Shown in pieces: positions 7,438-15,683 of a stretch of DNA of 64,000 nt. The stretch covers positions 5,704,001 through 5,768,000 of the forward strand of contig NZ_CP009287.1 of assembly GCF_000758705.1 (NCBI RefSeq), written 5' to 3'. A program made the translations under genes and the position numbers. How positions within the stretch are numbered: the first letter of the stretch is position 1; every line of letters starts with the position of its first letter. Source of the DNA: Paenibacillus graminis. Its GTDB lineage: Bacteria; Bacillota; Bacilli; Paenibacillales; Paenibacillaceae. A model generated the notes under the pieces. That model was not told the DNA's origin and made no database searches. It worked only from the letters and a program-made list of their open reading frames with translations.

Positions 7438-8952
7438 ATGGCTTACTATTATGATCAGCCGTCCAGAACGTTCAGCGAGTTCCTGCTGGTACCCAATCTG
7501 ACGACCAAAGAATGCATTCCGGGAAATGTAGATCTTCGAACACCGGTGACCAAATTCCGCAAGGGAGAAACACCCGCATTAACCATGAATTTGCCTGTAA
7601 CTTCTGCCGTGATGCAGGCCGTATCCGACCACAACATGGCCATTGCCCTGGCCAAAAGCGGCGGCATCTCCTTCATCTATGGCTCCCAATCAGTGGAACA
7701 GCAGGTGGAAATGGTCCGCAGAGTCAAAAAGTTCAAAGCCGGCTTCGTGCTCAGCGACTCCAATCTGCGCCCGGAGGATACGCTGAAGGATGTGCTGGAG
7801 CTCAAAGCGCGCAGCGGCCATTCCACCATCGCCATTACCGGCAACGGGACGCCCACAGGTAAACTGGCGGGCATAGTCACCAGCCGCGATTACCGGGAGA
7901 ACCGCCTTGCGCCGGACTGCAAGATTACCGAATTTATGACCCCCCTGTCTTCGCTGATCTATGCCCAGGAAGGCATTACCCTGACCGAAGCCAACGATAT
8001 GATCTGGGACCACAAGCTGAACTGTCTGCCGATTGTGAACAGCAGCGGTAATCTGGTGCACCTCGTCTTCCGCAAGGATTATGACAGCCACCAGGAGTAC
8101 CCGCTGGAGCTTCATGACAGCAACAAGCAGCTGATCGTCGGCGCAGGCATCAATTCCAGAGATTATAAGGAACGCGTTCCGGCGCTTGTGGAAGCAGGGG
8201 CGGATGTACTCTGCATCGATTCTTCGGACGGGTATTCCGAATGGCAGGCGGAAACGATACACTATATTAAGGAAACGTTTGGGGATAATGTAAAGGTTGG
8301 AGCAGGCAATGTCGTGGATAAGGAAGGCTTCCTCTACCTGGTCGAAGCAGGGGCGGACTTCATCAAGGTCGGCATCGGCGGCGGCTCCATCTGCATTACC
8401 CGTGAGCAAAAGGGCATCGGCCGGGGCCAGGCCTCCTCGGTCATCGAAGTTGCCGCAGCCCGCCAGGAATATTACGAACAGACGGGCATTTACGTCCCGA
8501 TCTGCTCCGACGGCGGCATCGTACATGACTACCATATCGTGCTTGCTCTCGCGATGGGAGCTGACTTCGTCATGCTGGGCCGCTATTTCGCCCGCTTCGA
8601 CGAGAGTCCGGGCCGCAAGCTGCTGGTCGGCGGCAACTTCGTCAAGGAATATTGGGGTGAAGGCTCCAGCCGGGCCCGCAACTGGCAGCGGTACGACTTC
8701 GGCAACGCCGACAAGGAGAGCAAGCTGGAGTTCGAGGAAGGCGTAGATTCCTTCATTCCATACGCCGGACGCCTCAAAGACAACCTGGATCTCAGCATCA
8801 GCAAAATCAAATCCACGATGTGCAACTGCGGTGCCCTGACCATCCCGCAGCTGCAGCAGCATGCCAAAATCACCCTGGTCTCCTCCACCACCATTTACGA
8901 AGGAGGGGCACATGATGTTATGCTGAAGGAGCAGGACAGATCATCCTCCTGA
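7438..8952 (+). CDS. guaB: Divergent IMP dehydrogenase, Tritrichomonas foetus-like
   Basis: This 504-residue enzyme should oxidise IMP to XMP with NAD. A CBS-type regulatory insert lies at about residues 95-215. The catalytic loop [18 protein letters not shown] carries Cys319, with Asp261, Lys310, Arg382, Arg418, Tyr419 and Glu431 at the numbering known for T. foetus IMPDH. The loop reads [13 protein letters not shown] rather than the ICTTR/ICITQEVLACGRPQ forms of ordinary bacterial GuaB. The C-terminal [12 protein letters not shown] block is also typical of that divergent group. In family knowledge Lys310 and Glu431 go with low mycophenolic acid sensitivity. It follows the phosphoribosyltransferase under one riboswitch. 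A standard guaB probably exists elsewhere in the genome, but that is inference. Confidence 0.93.
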   Translation: MAYYYDQPSRTFSEFLLVPNLTTKECIPGNVDLRTPVTKFRKGETPALTMNLPVTSAVMQAVSDHNMAIALAKSGGISFIYGSQSVEQQVEMVRRVKKFKAGFVLSDSNLRPEDTLKDVLELKARSGHSTIAITGNGTPTGKLAGIVTSRDYRENRLAPDCKITEFMTPLSSLIYAQEGITLTEANDMIWDHKLNCLPIVNSSGNLVHLVFRKDYDSHQEYPLELHDSNKQLIVGAGINSRDYKERVPALVEAGADVLCIDSSDGYSEWQAETIHYIKETFGDNVKVGAGNVVDKEGFLYLVEAGADFIKVGIGGGSICITREQKGIGRGQASSVIEVAAARQEYYEQTGIYVPICSDGGIVHDYHIVLALAMGADFVMLGRYFARFDESPGRKLLVGGNFVKEYWGEGSSRARNWQRYDFGNADKESKLEFEEGVDSFIPYAGRLKDNLDLSISKIKSTMCNCGALTIPQLQQHAKITLVSSTTIYEGGAHDVMLKEQDRSSS

Positions 8953-9030
8953 GCATTAAATGCAGGCTGCTGGATATGCGGGCTTGCTTTTCTCAGAGAT
9001 GAAACAGACAGAGTAAGGAGCGCAAAAGCG

Positions 9031-9561
9031 ATGACAGAATTACAGAATGTGCTTGTTCATAAGGAAGCTTTGCAGCAGAGAGTCCGGGAGCTGGGCACGG
9101 ACATTTCCCGTGATTACGCGGGCAAAGACTTGGTCCTCATCGGCATCCTTAAGGGAGCGGCCGTATTCATGGCCGACCTGATGCGTGAAATCAGCTTCCC
9201 CGTAGGCATTGATTTCATGGCCGTCTCCAGCTACGGCACAGCCGCCACCACTTCAGGTGCGGTCATTATCAAAAAAGACATCGATACCGATATCCGCGGC
9301 CGCCATGTCCTGCTTGTTGAGGATCTGATCGACACCGGTCTGACGCTGAAGCATCTGAAAGAGCATTTCCTGAATAGCGGCGCGCTCAGTGTACGCATCT
9401 GCACCATACTCAACAAGCCTTCCCGCCGCCTCGCCGACGTAGAAGTTGAATATTCAGGCATCGAAATTCCCGACGAATTTGTCGTCGGATATGGCCTGGA
9501 CTATGCGGAGCAATACCGGAACCTGCCGGAGGTGTGGGTGGTAAAGACGGGGGAAGAATGA
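9031..9561 (+). CDS. hpt: Hypoxanthine(-guanine) phosphoribosyltransferase
   Basis: The 176-residue protein has the HPRT signatures LIGILKGAAVFMADLMR, the flexible-loop SSYGT, the PRPP loop LLVEDLIDTGLTL (about residues 100-112) and the C-terminal VGYGLDYAEQYRNLP. It converts hypoxanthine or guanine to the nucleotide. A TAAGGAG site lies upstream of the start. It is 78 nt after the IMPDH gene and followed by a terminator, so it closes a three-gene purine unit: salvage to IMP, then XMP. The Hpt usually found beside tilS and ftsH is a different locus; this may be a second copy. Confidence 0.95.
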   Translation: MTELQNVLVHKEALQQRVRELGTDISRDYAGKDLVLIGILKGAAVFMADLMREISFPVGIDFMAVSSYGTAATTSGAVIIKKDIDTDIRGRHVLLVEDLIDTGLTLKHLKEHFLNSGALSVRICTILNKPSRRLADVEVEYSGIEIPDEFVVGYGLDYAEQYRNLPEVWVVKTGEE

Positions 9562-9582
9562 GGTTATTAGCAAAAAGATATA

Positions 9583-9629
9583 AAAAGGGCCACGTGGAGT
9601 ATACTTACACTCACATGTGGCCTTTTTTT
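9583..9629. terminator. Bidirectional terminator between hpt and the HD-GYP gene
   Basis: AAAAAGGGCCACGTGG pairs with CACATGTGGCCTTTTTTT around a short loop. The run of T on one side and A on the other lets it serve both convergent genes. Confidence 0.85.
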
Positions 9630-9667
9630 AGATTCCACGGTACAGGAGAGGCTTCTCGGCTTTTCAG

Positions 9668-10714
9668 TCAAACTATAATTTCCTGGATATTCAGACTGCG
9701 TTCTTTAGACAAATCTATAAATGCCTCTTTCACTTTCACCAGGGGCCTGAAAAAATCCATAGGATTGTTCAATATAATTTCTCCTATGTCTCCATTGCTA
9801 AGCAGTACCTTCTTCCCGATCATATTAGGGAGGATATTATGTATTAGCGCTTGCACGGGCTTCTCGTTCAGTTTACCGAACCCAAGCTCATAAATTTCTT
9901 GCAGAACTATTGAGAAGTTTCGCCTTGGCTGTTCTGCGGAAACAAATGTCTTGCTGATGAATTCATTCGCCACAGCAACAATCTGGGCATAAGGATGGAT
10001 TTTATCCTTTTGCAATCCGAGCGGATAGCCTGTTCCGTCCTCCCGTTCGTGATGCTGCAGCGCTACCAATGCAGTTGTATTATCCTTCAGCGATTTGCAG
10101 ATAATCTGGTAACCTGCCGCAGTATGCTTCTGAAGCTCCTTTTCTTCCTCATCATTTAATTGGCCGACCCGGTTACGGATCGATAACCGAACGCGGCTCT
10201 TCCCGATATCGTGGAGGTAGCCTGCCTTGCTGATTTCAAACCGTTCGCTCTTCGGATAGCCTAGCCACTCAGCAATATAGTAAGACAACAAACCTACCTG
10301 CAAAGAGTGATTGTAAATGGTCTCATCTTCTTTTTGGAAACTGAACAGAAGGGTAAGCACGTCTTTTTGCTCATCCAGCTGTTCCAGCAAAGGCATCAGC
10401 GTCCATTCCATTTTCGACCGGTCAAACTCTCCCGAGATCACAGCCTCCAAAAAAAAGGCTTGGTATTCCCTAAGCGACTTATCATAATTAGGTTTGACTC
10501 GCAAAGGACGTTCAGTACCATTAAACACCTCTCTGGCTATACGATCTTCTACATTCCCCTCAACATCGACAAATTTAATGCTGTGCTTATTCAGCAATTC
10601 AATATCCTCAAGACGGATTTTTGTCTTTTTTGCCAGCACATGAAGACCCTGACGGTTAAAAATATCGTTTTTCAAAACATCGCCGATTTTCAGTTTCTTA
10701 ATATGTATTCTCAC
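9668..10714 (-). CDS. HD-GYP domain protein, probable cyclic-di-GMP phosphodiesterase
   Basis: The 348-residue protein has an N-terminal segment of the kind often found before HD-GYP domains (LKIGDVLKNDIFNRQGLHVLA). It then has the HD core YNHSLQVGLLS, GYLHDIGKSRV and the GYP-type LQHHEREDGTGYPLG (about residues 140-240), so the metal-binding His/Asp residues are all present. The family hydrolyses c-di-GMP to GMP or pGpG. No receiver or membrane segment is visible, so it is a soluble enzyme. It stands alone, convergent with hpt, and is not obviously part of an operon. Confidence 0.9.
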   Translation of the reverse strand: MRIHIKKLKIGDVLKNDIFNRQGLHVLAKKTKIRLEDIELLNKHSIKFVDVEGNVEDRIAREVFNGTERPLRVKPNYDKSLREYQAFFLEAVISGEFDRSKMEWTLMPLLEQLDEQKDVLTLLFSFQKEDETIYNHSLQVGLLSYYIAEWLGYPKSERFEISKAGYLHDIGKSRVRLSIRNRVGQLNDEEEKELQKHTAAGYQIICKSLKDNTTALVALQHHEREDGTGYPLGLQKDKIHPYAQIVAVANEFISKTFVSAEQPRRNFSIVLQEIYELGFGKLNEKPVQALIHNILPNMIGKKVLLSNGDIGEIILNNPMDFFRPLVKVKEAFIDLSKERSLNIQEIIV

Positions 10715-10866
10715 CTTGTGTCCCTCCGAAATGGATTAAGCCTTTATTATTCTATCGTAAGAACACAACGTTTTATAAATAGTTCTAAACACCCCTCTCT
10801 GACCGATTCCACATGACTAAAAGCGCAATTTGAAGAAATTTTCCTCATAATTGGGATAATATGAAA

Positions 10867-10894
10867 CCCCCGCCTCAATTTGTGGAGGCGGAGG
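10867..10894 (-). terminator. Terminator downstream of the kinase/GNAT pair
   Basis: CCGCCTC/GAGGCGG (10870-10876, 10885-10891) with extra flanking pairs. Read on the minus strand it is followed by TTTCATATT. It lies after the GNAT remnant and before the HD-GYP start. Confidence 0.6.
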
Positions 10895-10951
10895 CTAATA
10901 TCCGTTGCTTTACATTTCGCACGACAGGTGCCTAATATTTAAATGATGGTA

Positions 10952-11286
10952 TCATGCTCGTAGACCTTCGTAGGCCAGCCCCAGGTGAAAGTGGTCAGAG
11001 CTAAGCCGCGCGGCATCCTTTCTCACGTGTTCTAAGAGCAATTTGCCGTATCGGTCAGCGGATTGATGTATCCACTGATACCGTCCTCATCCAGCCCGGC
11101 GCCAATCAAGCCAACGTATTCATCGTCTCGCTTAATGGCGAACAGCTCGGTATGTTCCTCGTATCGGCTGATCCCCATCCAGTACACATTGGGAATTGTA
11201 AATATTCGCTTTTGTTCTTCTGAAACAGACAATTCGCATACCTTCAACCAGTTGATTGCATCTAAGGACTCAATGGTTATATTCAT
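10952..11286 (-). pseudogene. GNAT acetyltransferase remnant, frameshifted
   Basis: The first frame (start ATG at 11286) gives an 84-residue product with GNAT-like MNITIESLDAINW, TIPNVYWMGISRYEE and YVGLIGAGLDEDGISGYI, ending abnormally in PLTDTANCS at 11032. The next frame continues with DRYGKLLLEHVRKDA and LSSDHFHLGLAYEG, which look like the missing acetyl-CoA-binding half, up to a stop at 10952. A frameshift, probably with a small deletion, has split the gene. It begins directly at the stop of the upstream kinase gene with no gap, so the pair was one operon. Confidence 0.75.
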
Positions 11287-12303
11287 CTATATATTGCTCA
11301 TTTCATGAATTTTCTGCAAGGTATTCAGATGCATTGATTTATCTTCGGGCGACTCCGCGAATTTATACCCCTCCACAAGCCTGTATCCGAACATAACAAG
11401 GATTAGTTCATGGATACAGTGATATGAGATATCGGACACATCCGCATATTCCGCAAAGCCCCTGTAATAGGCCGGAATGCATTTTTGGTAGTATTCAAGC
11501 ATATGACAGATGTCCGCTTCGTCCGCTATTAAACTTGCGATGTCCTCACCCATGTACCCCCATCCGGCGGTATCCCAGTCGATGAGTACAATTTTACTGT
11601 CCGAGCAGAATAGGTTAGCCACCCAAAAATCTCTGTGGCACAGCACTATGGGCAGTTTGTCAATGCGACTGAAGATTTCGTCCGCATTGTTATCTATGTC
11701 TATAAGCATTGTACATAGGTGCTTCGGAATTTCGCATTCGTCGGAGCGTATATAATCATACAAAACTGCCCATGACCGGTACCGCAGATAGAAGCTTTTT
11801 ACGAAATCAAGCTTGCTTAAATTTTTCAAATTCCCCAATACATCCGGTTGCTGGGCATACAGTTTGCCTTGAAACCGCCCCAATTCCTCGGCTGCACGTT
11901 CATACATTCCAGAGGTGAGATTTAAGCCTGACACACCCTCAATATATTCCATCCATAGCTGTATCTCATCGCCGTTCATCTCTGCATGGTAGCATTCTGG
12001 CCAGCGGAGCGAATCCGTAAAAGTCTTACCCAAATCCGATGCATAGAGGTCATATTCCCTGCGCCATGAATCAGGGTCGTTGTAGCGTTCCCATTTTTTC
12101 TGTTTTTTCCAAACTACCTTATACGGCAGAATCTCACCCTCTAAGGTTTCAGCCATGCCCGTTACAAGCCGAACATCTCCCACCGTCCCGCCTTTCAGCT
12201 GCCTGGTTTGATAATCCGCGCGGGTTATGGTCTTGCGGAGCACTGCACTCACAACAAGCGCCAGTATTTCGGGCTTTACATATATTTCATCCTGGTTGTT
12301 CAT
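11287..12303 (-). CDS. Aminoglycoside phosphotransferase / choline kinase-fold protein
   Basis: This 338-residue protein has the APH catalytic loop LCHRDFWVANLF (about residues 220-231) with the HxD catalytic Asp, and the metal-binding LIDWDTAGWG shortly after. It therefore should phosphorylate a small molecule with ATP in the cytosol. The substrate is unknown. Coupling to an acetyltransferase gene, now broken, is the kind of pairing seen in resistance or detoxification cassettes, but there is no motif that singles out an aminoglycoside. No ribosomal or mobile element is next to it. Confidence 0.82.
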   Translation of the reverse strand: MNNQDEIYVKPEILALVVSAVLRKTITRADYQTRQLKGGTVGDVRLVTGMAETLEGEILPYKVVWKKQKKWERYNDPDSWRREYDLYASDLGKTFTDSLRWPECYHAEMNGDEIQLWMEYIEGVSGLNLTSGMYERAAEELGRFQGKLYAQQPDVLGNLKNLSKLDFVKSFYLRYRSWAVLYDYIRSDECEIPKHLCTMLIDIDNNADEIFSRIDKLPIVLCHRDFWVANLFCSDSKIVLIDWDTAGWGYMGEDIASLIADEADICHMLEYYQKCIPAYYRGFAEYADVSDISYHCIHELILVMFGYRLVEGYKFAESPEDKSMHLNTLQKIHEMSNI

Positions 12304-13049
12304 ATCTTATATCCTCCGTTTTTTTTCATTTGCTTGCTTCCCATGGCAATCGATCAAAGTTCGTGGCTACGACTTGCTCCAGTATGGTTTTGGCATACCC
12401 TGCAGCGTGTCCTGAAATAATGACCGTATATTGCTCTCGCTGAACCTCCGTAACCTTTCGGGTATTAAACCTATCGGCATCATTTCGGCTTCAATATAAC
12501 CCACTGGTATCAAAACAATCACGGACGCAATCCCCCCTGCAAATCTAAGCTGTTTTTGGGCATAAAAATGCCGCGAACAAGCAGCCTCCTAAGAAGCTGC
12601 TGTTTCGCGGCGCATAAATGCTTATATTTTCAAAAAAGGATACGACCTTCATCGCATCGCGCTAACAGCAGTATTCACGAAAGGTTACTGTTTACGGCAT
12701 AGCAAAAACACGGGTGATCTTCCCGATTTCTCACCTTCCAAGCTATAAACAAGATTGGAATTTACTATGCCCAATATTCGGTTAAGCTAAAACCACCAAT
12801 ACCATATAAGCAGTCATTAAAAAAACATCCCCTTTCGCAAGCTGCAGTTGAAATCTATTTACTTCTATAGTGAAGCATAACCTTTTGTGAGAGATCAATA
12901 GAACGTTTGGTTATAAGTGAGTTTTACCAATCAAATACCCTAAAGACAGGGCTTTCATCTCAGGCTCCCCTTTGCGGTGAGGTCAAGAAAGAAGGTATTC
13001 TTTTTATTGAAATCCAAGAGAATTAACACTTATCAAAAAATAAATCATA
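12304..13049. other. 750-bp gap with a hairpin and no clear gene
   Basis: Apart from the terminator-like hairpin at 12563-12615, I see no supported gene. Around 12940-13010 a GC-rich patch (CCCTAAAGACAGGGC, then CTCCCCTTTGCGGTGAGG) has local pairing potential. It might be the end of a lost element, but no transposase or terminal repeat is visible. Confidence 0.4.
12563..12615 (-). terminator. Strong hairpin with a minus-strand T-run
   Basis: ATGCCGCGAACAAGCAGC (12568-12585) pairs with GCTGCTGTTTCGCGGCGCAT (12596-12615), leaving small bulges. The minus-strand 3' side reads GCATTTTTATG. No gene ends nearby, so it may belong to an unrecognised transcript or a lost gene. Confidence 0.55.
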
Positions 13050-13086
13050 GAAAAAAACCTTGATGGACACAGTACCATTCAAGGTT
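13050..13086 (-). terminator. Terminator of the CueP-like gene
   Basis: AACCTTGATGG (13056-13066) pairs with CCATTCAAGGTT (13075-13086). On the minus strand the stem is followed by TTTTTTT. It lies 50 bp after the stop of the CueP-like gene. Confidence 0.85.
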
Positions 13087-13136
13087 AATCTAATAGACCA
13101 AAGCTTTTCAGTTGTTCATTTACTGCACTAGAACCT

Positions 13137-13715
13137 TCACCCCAACTGCATAGTTGTCACACAAGTATCGTCCTTCTCAAACGTGGAAATCTCGGACTCT
13201 GCTTGTTTGCCGTCATGTTCAATAGTAACTTGATAAGTCTGGTCCCGCGGCAGCCACAAGTCGATAAAGCCGTTGGGCTGGGATTTCACCGTTTCGTTGT
13301 CCATTATTACCTTGCCGTCCGCGTCTTTGACTGAGATGTTGAACTTTTCCTCTGTCATCTCGCCCTGGCAGCCGGTCAGGCTGTGGGTTGCGCACGGATG
13401 GGTTTGATTGAGGTAGGGTGCAATGGAGACGAAAAATTCGTCAGCTGGCAATGCATAGGTCGCCGACTTGCCATCGCTCTCTTTTACCATGAGCTGTGTG
13501 GATGAAATCGACGCTGACTCCGCTTTTGCAGTACGCATACTGTAACTCCGTACCATCTGTTTTAGTCCTTGCGTGTCCATTTTAACGCTTTGTACATCCG
13601 TTTCAACACTTTCTGATTTTCCAGTCTCTTTTGAGTCATTGGTTCCTGCTAACATATATGTTCCCATGGCAATAACAAACACTATTCCGGCAGCTACAAG
13701 TACTTTATTTCTCAT
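13137..13715 (-). CDS. cueP: CueP-like secreted metal-binding protein
   Basis: I start the gene at the ATG at 13715 because GGAGGAGG lies just upstream. A longer open frame upstream is of poor quality. The 192-residue product has an N-terminal membrane/signal segment (VLVAAGIVFVIAMGTYMLAG), then a linker, and a domain with the conserved cysteines in HPCATHSLTGCQGEM and DDTCVTTM. These match the CueP family, known in Salmonella as a periplasmic copper binder. In a Gram-positive it would sit outside the membrane, tethered by its N-terminus. No copper transporter or regulator is next to it, so copper binding here is inferred from the family. Confidence 0.8.
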   Translation of the reverse strand: MRNKVLVAAGIVFVIAMGTYMLAGTNDSKETGKSESVETDVQSVKMDTQGLKQMVRSYSMRTAKAESASISSTQLMVKESDGKSATYALPADEFFVSIAPYLNQTHPCATHSLTGCQGEMTEEKFNISVKDADGKVIMDNETVKSQPNGFIDLWLPRDQTYQVTIEHDGKQAESEISTFEKDDTCVTTMQLG

Positions 13716-13839
13716 CCGGGCAATCCTCCTCCTGTTTCTTTCCCTATTATAATCTAGCCCATACAATTGTAGACAAGACGAAAACGTGACAAATGTGCCA
13801 AGCAAGCAACGGCCGGCCAAAGAGTACGCCATACGCAAA

Positions 13840-14466
13840 AAAAGCGAACCCCTTGTATGACCAGGAAATCCGCCTTAGCTGCTGCTGCCTGTTCTCAAAT
13901 GGTGAAATCAAACCGTTCACACCGGAATGAAATGGTTAAAATATGAAGATCCAGCCGCAGGCGTTTCAGGCCCAACGAGCTGAGTCCTCTCTTGGTCGAT
14001 AGAGTCTGCCTGTTTGCTACGGACTGAGCGGCGCTTATCCCTATCAAAAATCATTTTTAGCAAGGTAACGGACTGAGGCGCACTTATTCGCGGACATTTA
14101 TCCCATTTAAAGCTACTCGTGAAGCCATAAGTGCGCTACGGTCCGTTAGCCCCGGCATAAGTATCCTTATTGAGAAAATAGCGGCGTTACGGTCCGTAAA
14201 GATCAGCAAGACAGACATCACAATCTTGAATGCAAGGGTGATAGTGATAGCTAGCGGATTTCACAGGATAAGAACAGATGCTCTACTGGCGGGTGAATAA
14301 GGTTGAGGTTACGAAATCCGTATTTGTTAGAGGTTCATCCATTTGGTGAGTCAGGCCCATATTGCTGTACAATCCGCAAGATTTTTGTCCACTGATCGTT
14401 GCTTAGGATACTGTTTGTTGAATAACGGAACATACAAGATGTTCGCCCCCTAAGGGTCCCAACTGA
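13840..14466. other. 630-bp gap with inverted GGACTGAGGCGC-type repeats
   Basis: No gene is supported. TAACGGACTGAGGCGCACTTAT near 14067-14088 is matched in inverted orientation by ATAAGTGCGCTACGGTCCGTTA near 14130-14151. Related words (ACGGACTGAGCGGCGCTTAT near 14022, GCGTTACGGTCCGT near 14184) flank them. Confidence 0.6.
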
Positions 14467-15645
14467 CTAGAATTCAAAAGCAAACTTAGCCTTCCAGCTC
14501 GCGCCGCCGTCCTTCGTGGCATACAGGGTTGAGCTGTTCATATCACGTACCGCCAGCCAGCCCTGATTATGGTCAACGAAGGAGATCACGCCTTCAAAGC
14601 CCAGGACCGTCTTGGAGTTGCTCCACGCCTGTCCGTTGTTCTTGGTCATGCCGGTGCCGACCATCTGGGCCGCAGGCTGATAGCCGACCAGGAAGGCTGT
14701 GGTTTTGCCGATCACCTGCATCGTTCCGGGACTGCCTGAAGCCGGCCCCTTCTCCTGCTTGGCTGATCCGCTTCCCGGAGCAGGACCGCCGCCAGCCGTT
14801 GCCTGGGCAATGATTCGGGTCCAACTGCTGCCTGCATCGGAGCTGCCATAGAGGGAGTACGAGGTCTGCGACATCCCCGAACCGCCATAAAGCACAGTAT
14901 ATACCTGAGAAGCGTTAGCGTAGACTTGAGCGTATAGCGGATCTGAATAGGCCACTTTTTTCATCTGCTTCCAGCTTGCCCCGCCATCGGTGGTTCTCAT
15001 GATCTGGTAGCCGCTGCCCTGATTAACAACGACCGCCCAGCCGCTGCTGCTGGTAGTGAAGTCCGCCCCGCGAGTATTAGCCGGAGTAGGAATCCGGCTC
15101 CAGGTGCCTCCGCCATCTTTTGTATAATAGGTAGAAGCGCGGTTATAGCCAAATCCGGTTGCACCGTCTACAAATTCTATACGCTCAAAGGCCGCCGGAC
15201 TCTGGCTCAGCCGCTTCCAGGTGGAACCGCCATCCTTGGTACGGATCAGATATTTGTTCTGGCCGCCCTTCAAGGAGGCTAAGGCCCAGCCATGCACATT
15301 ATCCGGAAACTCGATTTGCTGAAAGTTCCATTGTCCCTGATAGATCTCCTGGAAGTGGCATCCCCCATCCGATGTCCCAATCAAAAAACCGTTGCCGGCC
15401 GCCCGGCCCGTCTCTGCATTCAGAAAGTCCACTGTGGCAAAGGTAAGCGGGTCGGCTCCTTTAGCCGTCTGCTTCTTCTGCAAATCCTGCAGAATCCCAT
15501 GATCTCCCGTACTGCAGGACGGTGCTGGTGTGGCGGGCGCTGCCGCCTGTGCCGGAGACACTGCGGTTCCCCAGCCCGAAAAGGCAAGCAGTCCCGCAGA
15601 GAGAATGGTTAAAGATCTTTGCTGCAATTTTCTAGTAATGTTCAT
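14467..15645 (-). CDS. Secreted YCF48/BNR-type beta-propeller protein
   Basis: The 392-residue protein starts with a clear signal peptide (about 35 residues, ending VSPAQAAA). It carries at least four Asp-box motifs of the S/T-x-D-G-G-x-x-W kind: TKDGGSTWK, TKDGGGTWS, TTDGGASWK and TKDGGASWK. These mark bladed propellers of the YCF48/sialidase-like fold. A Gly/Ser/Pro-rich insert interrupts the fourth blade (around residues 285-310). No catalytic residues of a sialidase are evident, so a binding or structural role outside the cell is more likely. It lies 38 bp from the next minus-strand gene, a membrane acyltransferase. Confidence 0.82.
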   Translation of the reverse strand: MNITRKLQQRSLTILSAGLLAFSGWGTAVSPAQAAAPATPAPSCSTGDHGILQDLQKKQTAKGADPLTFATVDFLNAETGRAAGNGFLIGTSDGGCHFQEIYQGQWNFQQIEFPDNVHGWALASLKGGQNKYLIRTKDGGSTWKRLSQSPAAFERIEFVDGATGFGYNRASTYYTKDGGGTWSRIPTPANTRGADFTTSSSGWAVVVNQGSGYQIMRTTDGGASWKQMKKVAYSDPLYAQVYANASQVYTVLYGGSGMSQTSYSLYGSSDAGSSWTRIIAQATAGGGPAPGSGSAKQEKGPASGSPGTMQVIGKTTAFLVGYQPAAQMVGTGMTKNNGQAWSNSKTVLGFEGVISFVDHNQGWLAVRDMNSSTLYATKDGGASWKAKFAFEF

Positions 15646-15683
15646 TGAAACACCTCCTAGGGTATATTTACCCTATCCGGCAA

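Noticed and set aside
7690..8913. 407-codon minus-strand frame
   Set aside because: It is antisense to the IMP dehydrogenase gene, which has clear motifs and a ribosome binding site.
12940..13010. Possible right end of an IS200/IS605-like element
   Set aside because: A structured patch is seen, but no TnpA or TnpB sequence and no matching left end could be found.
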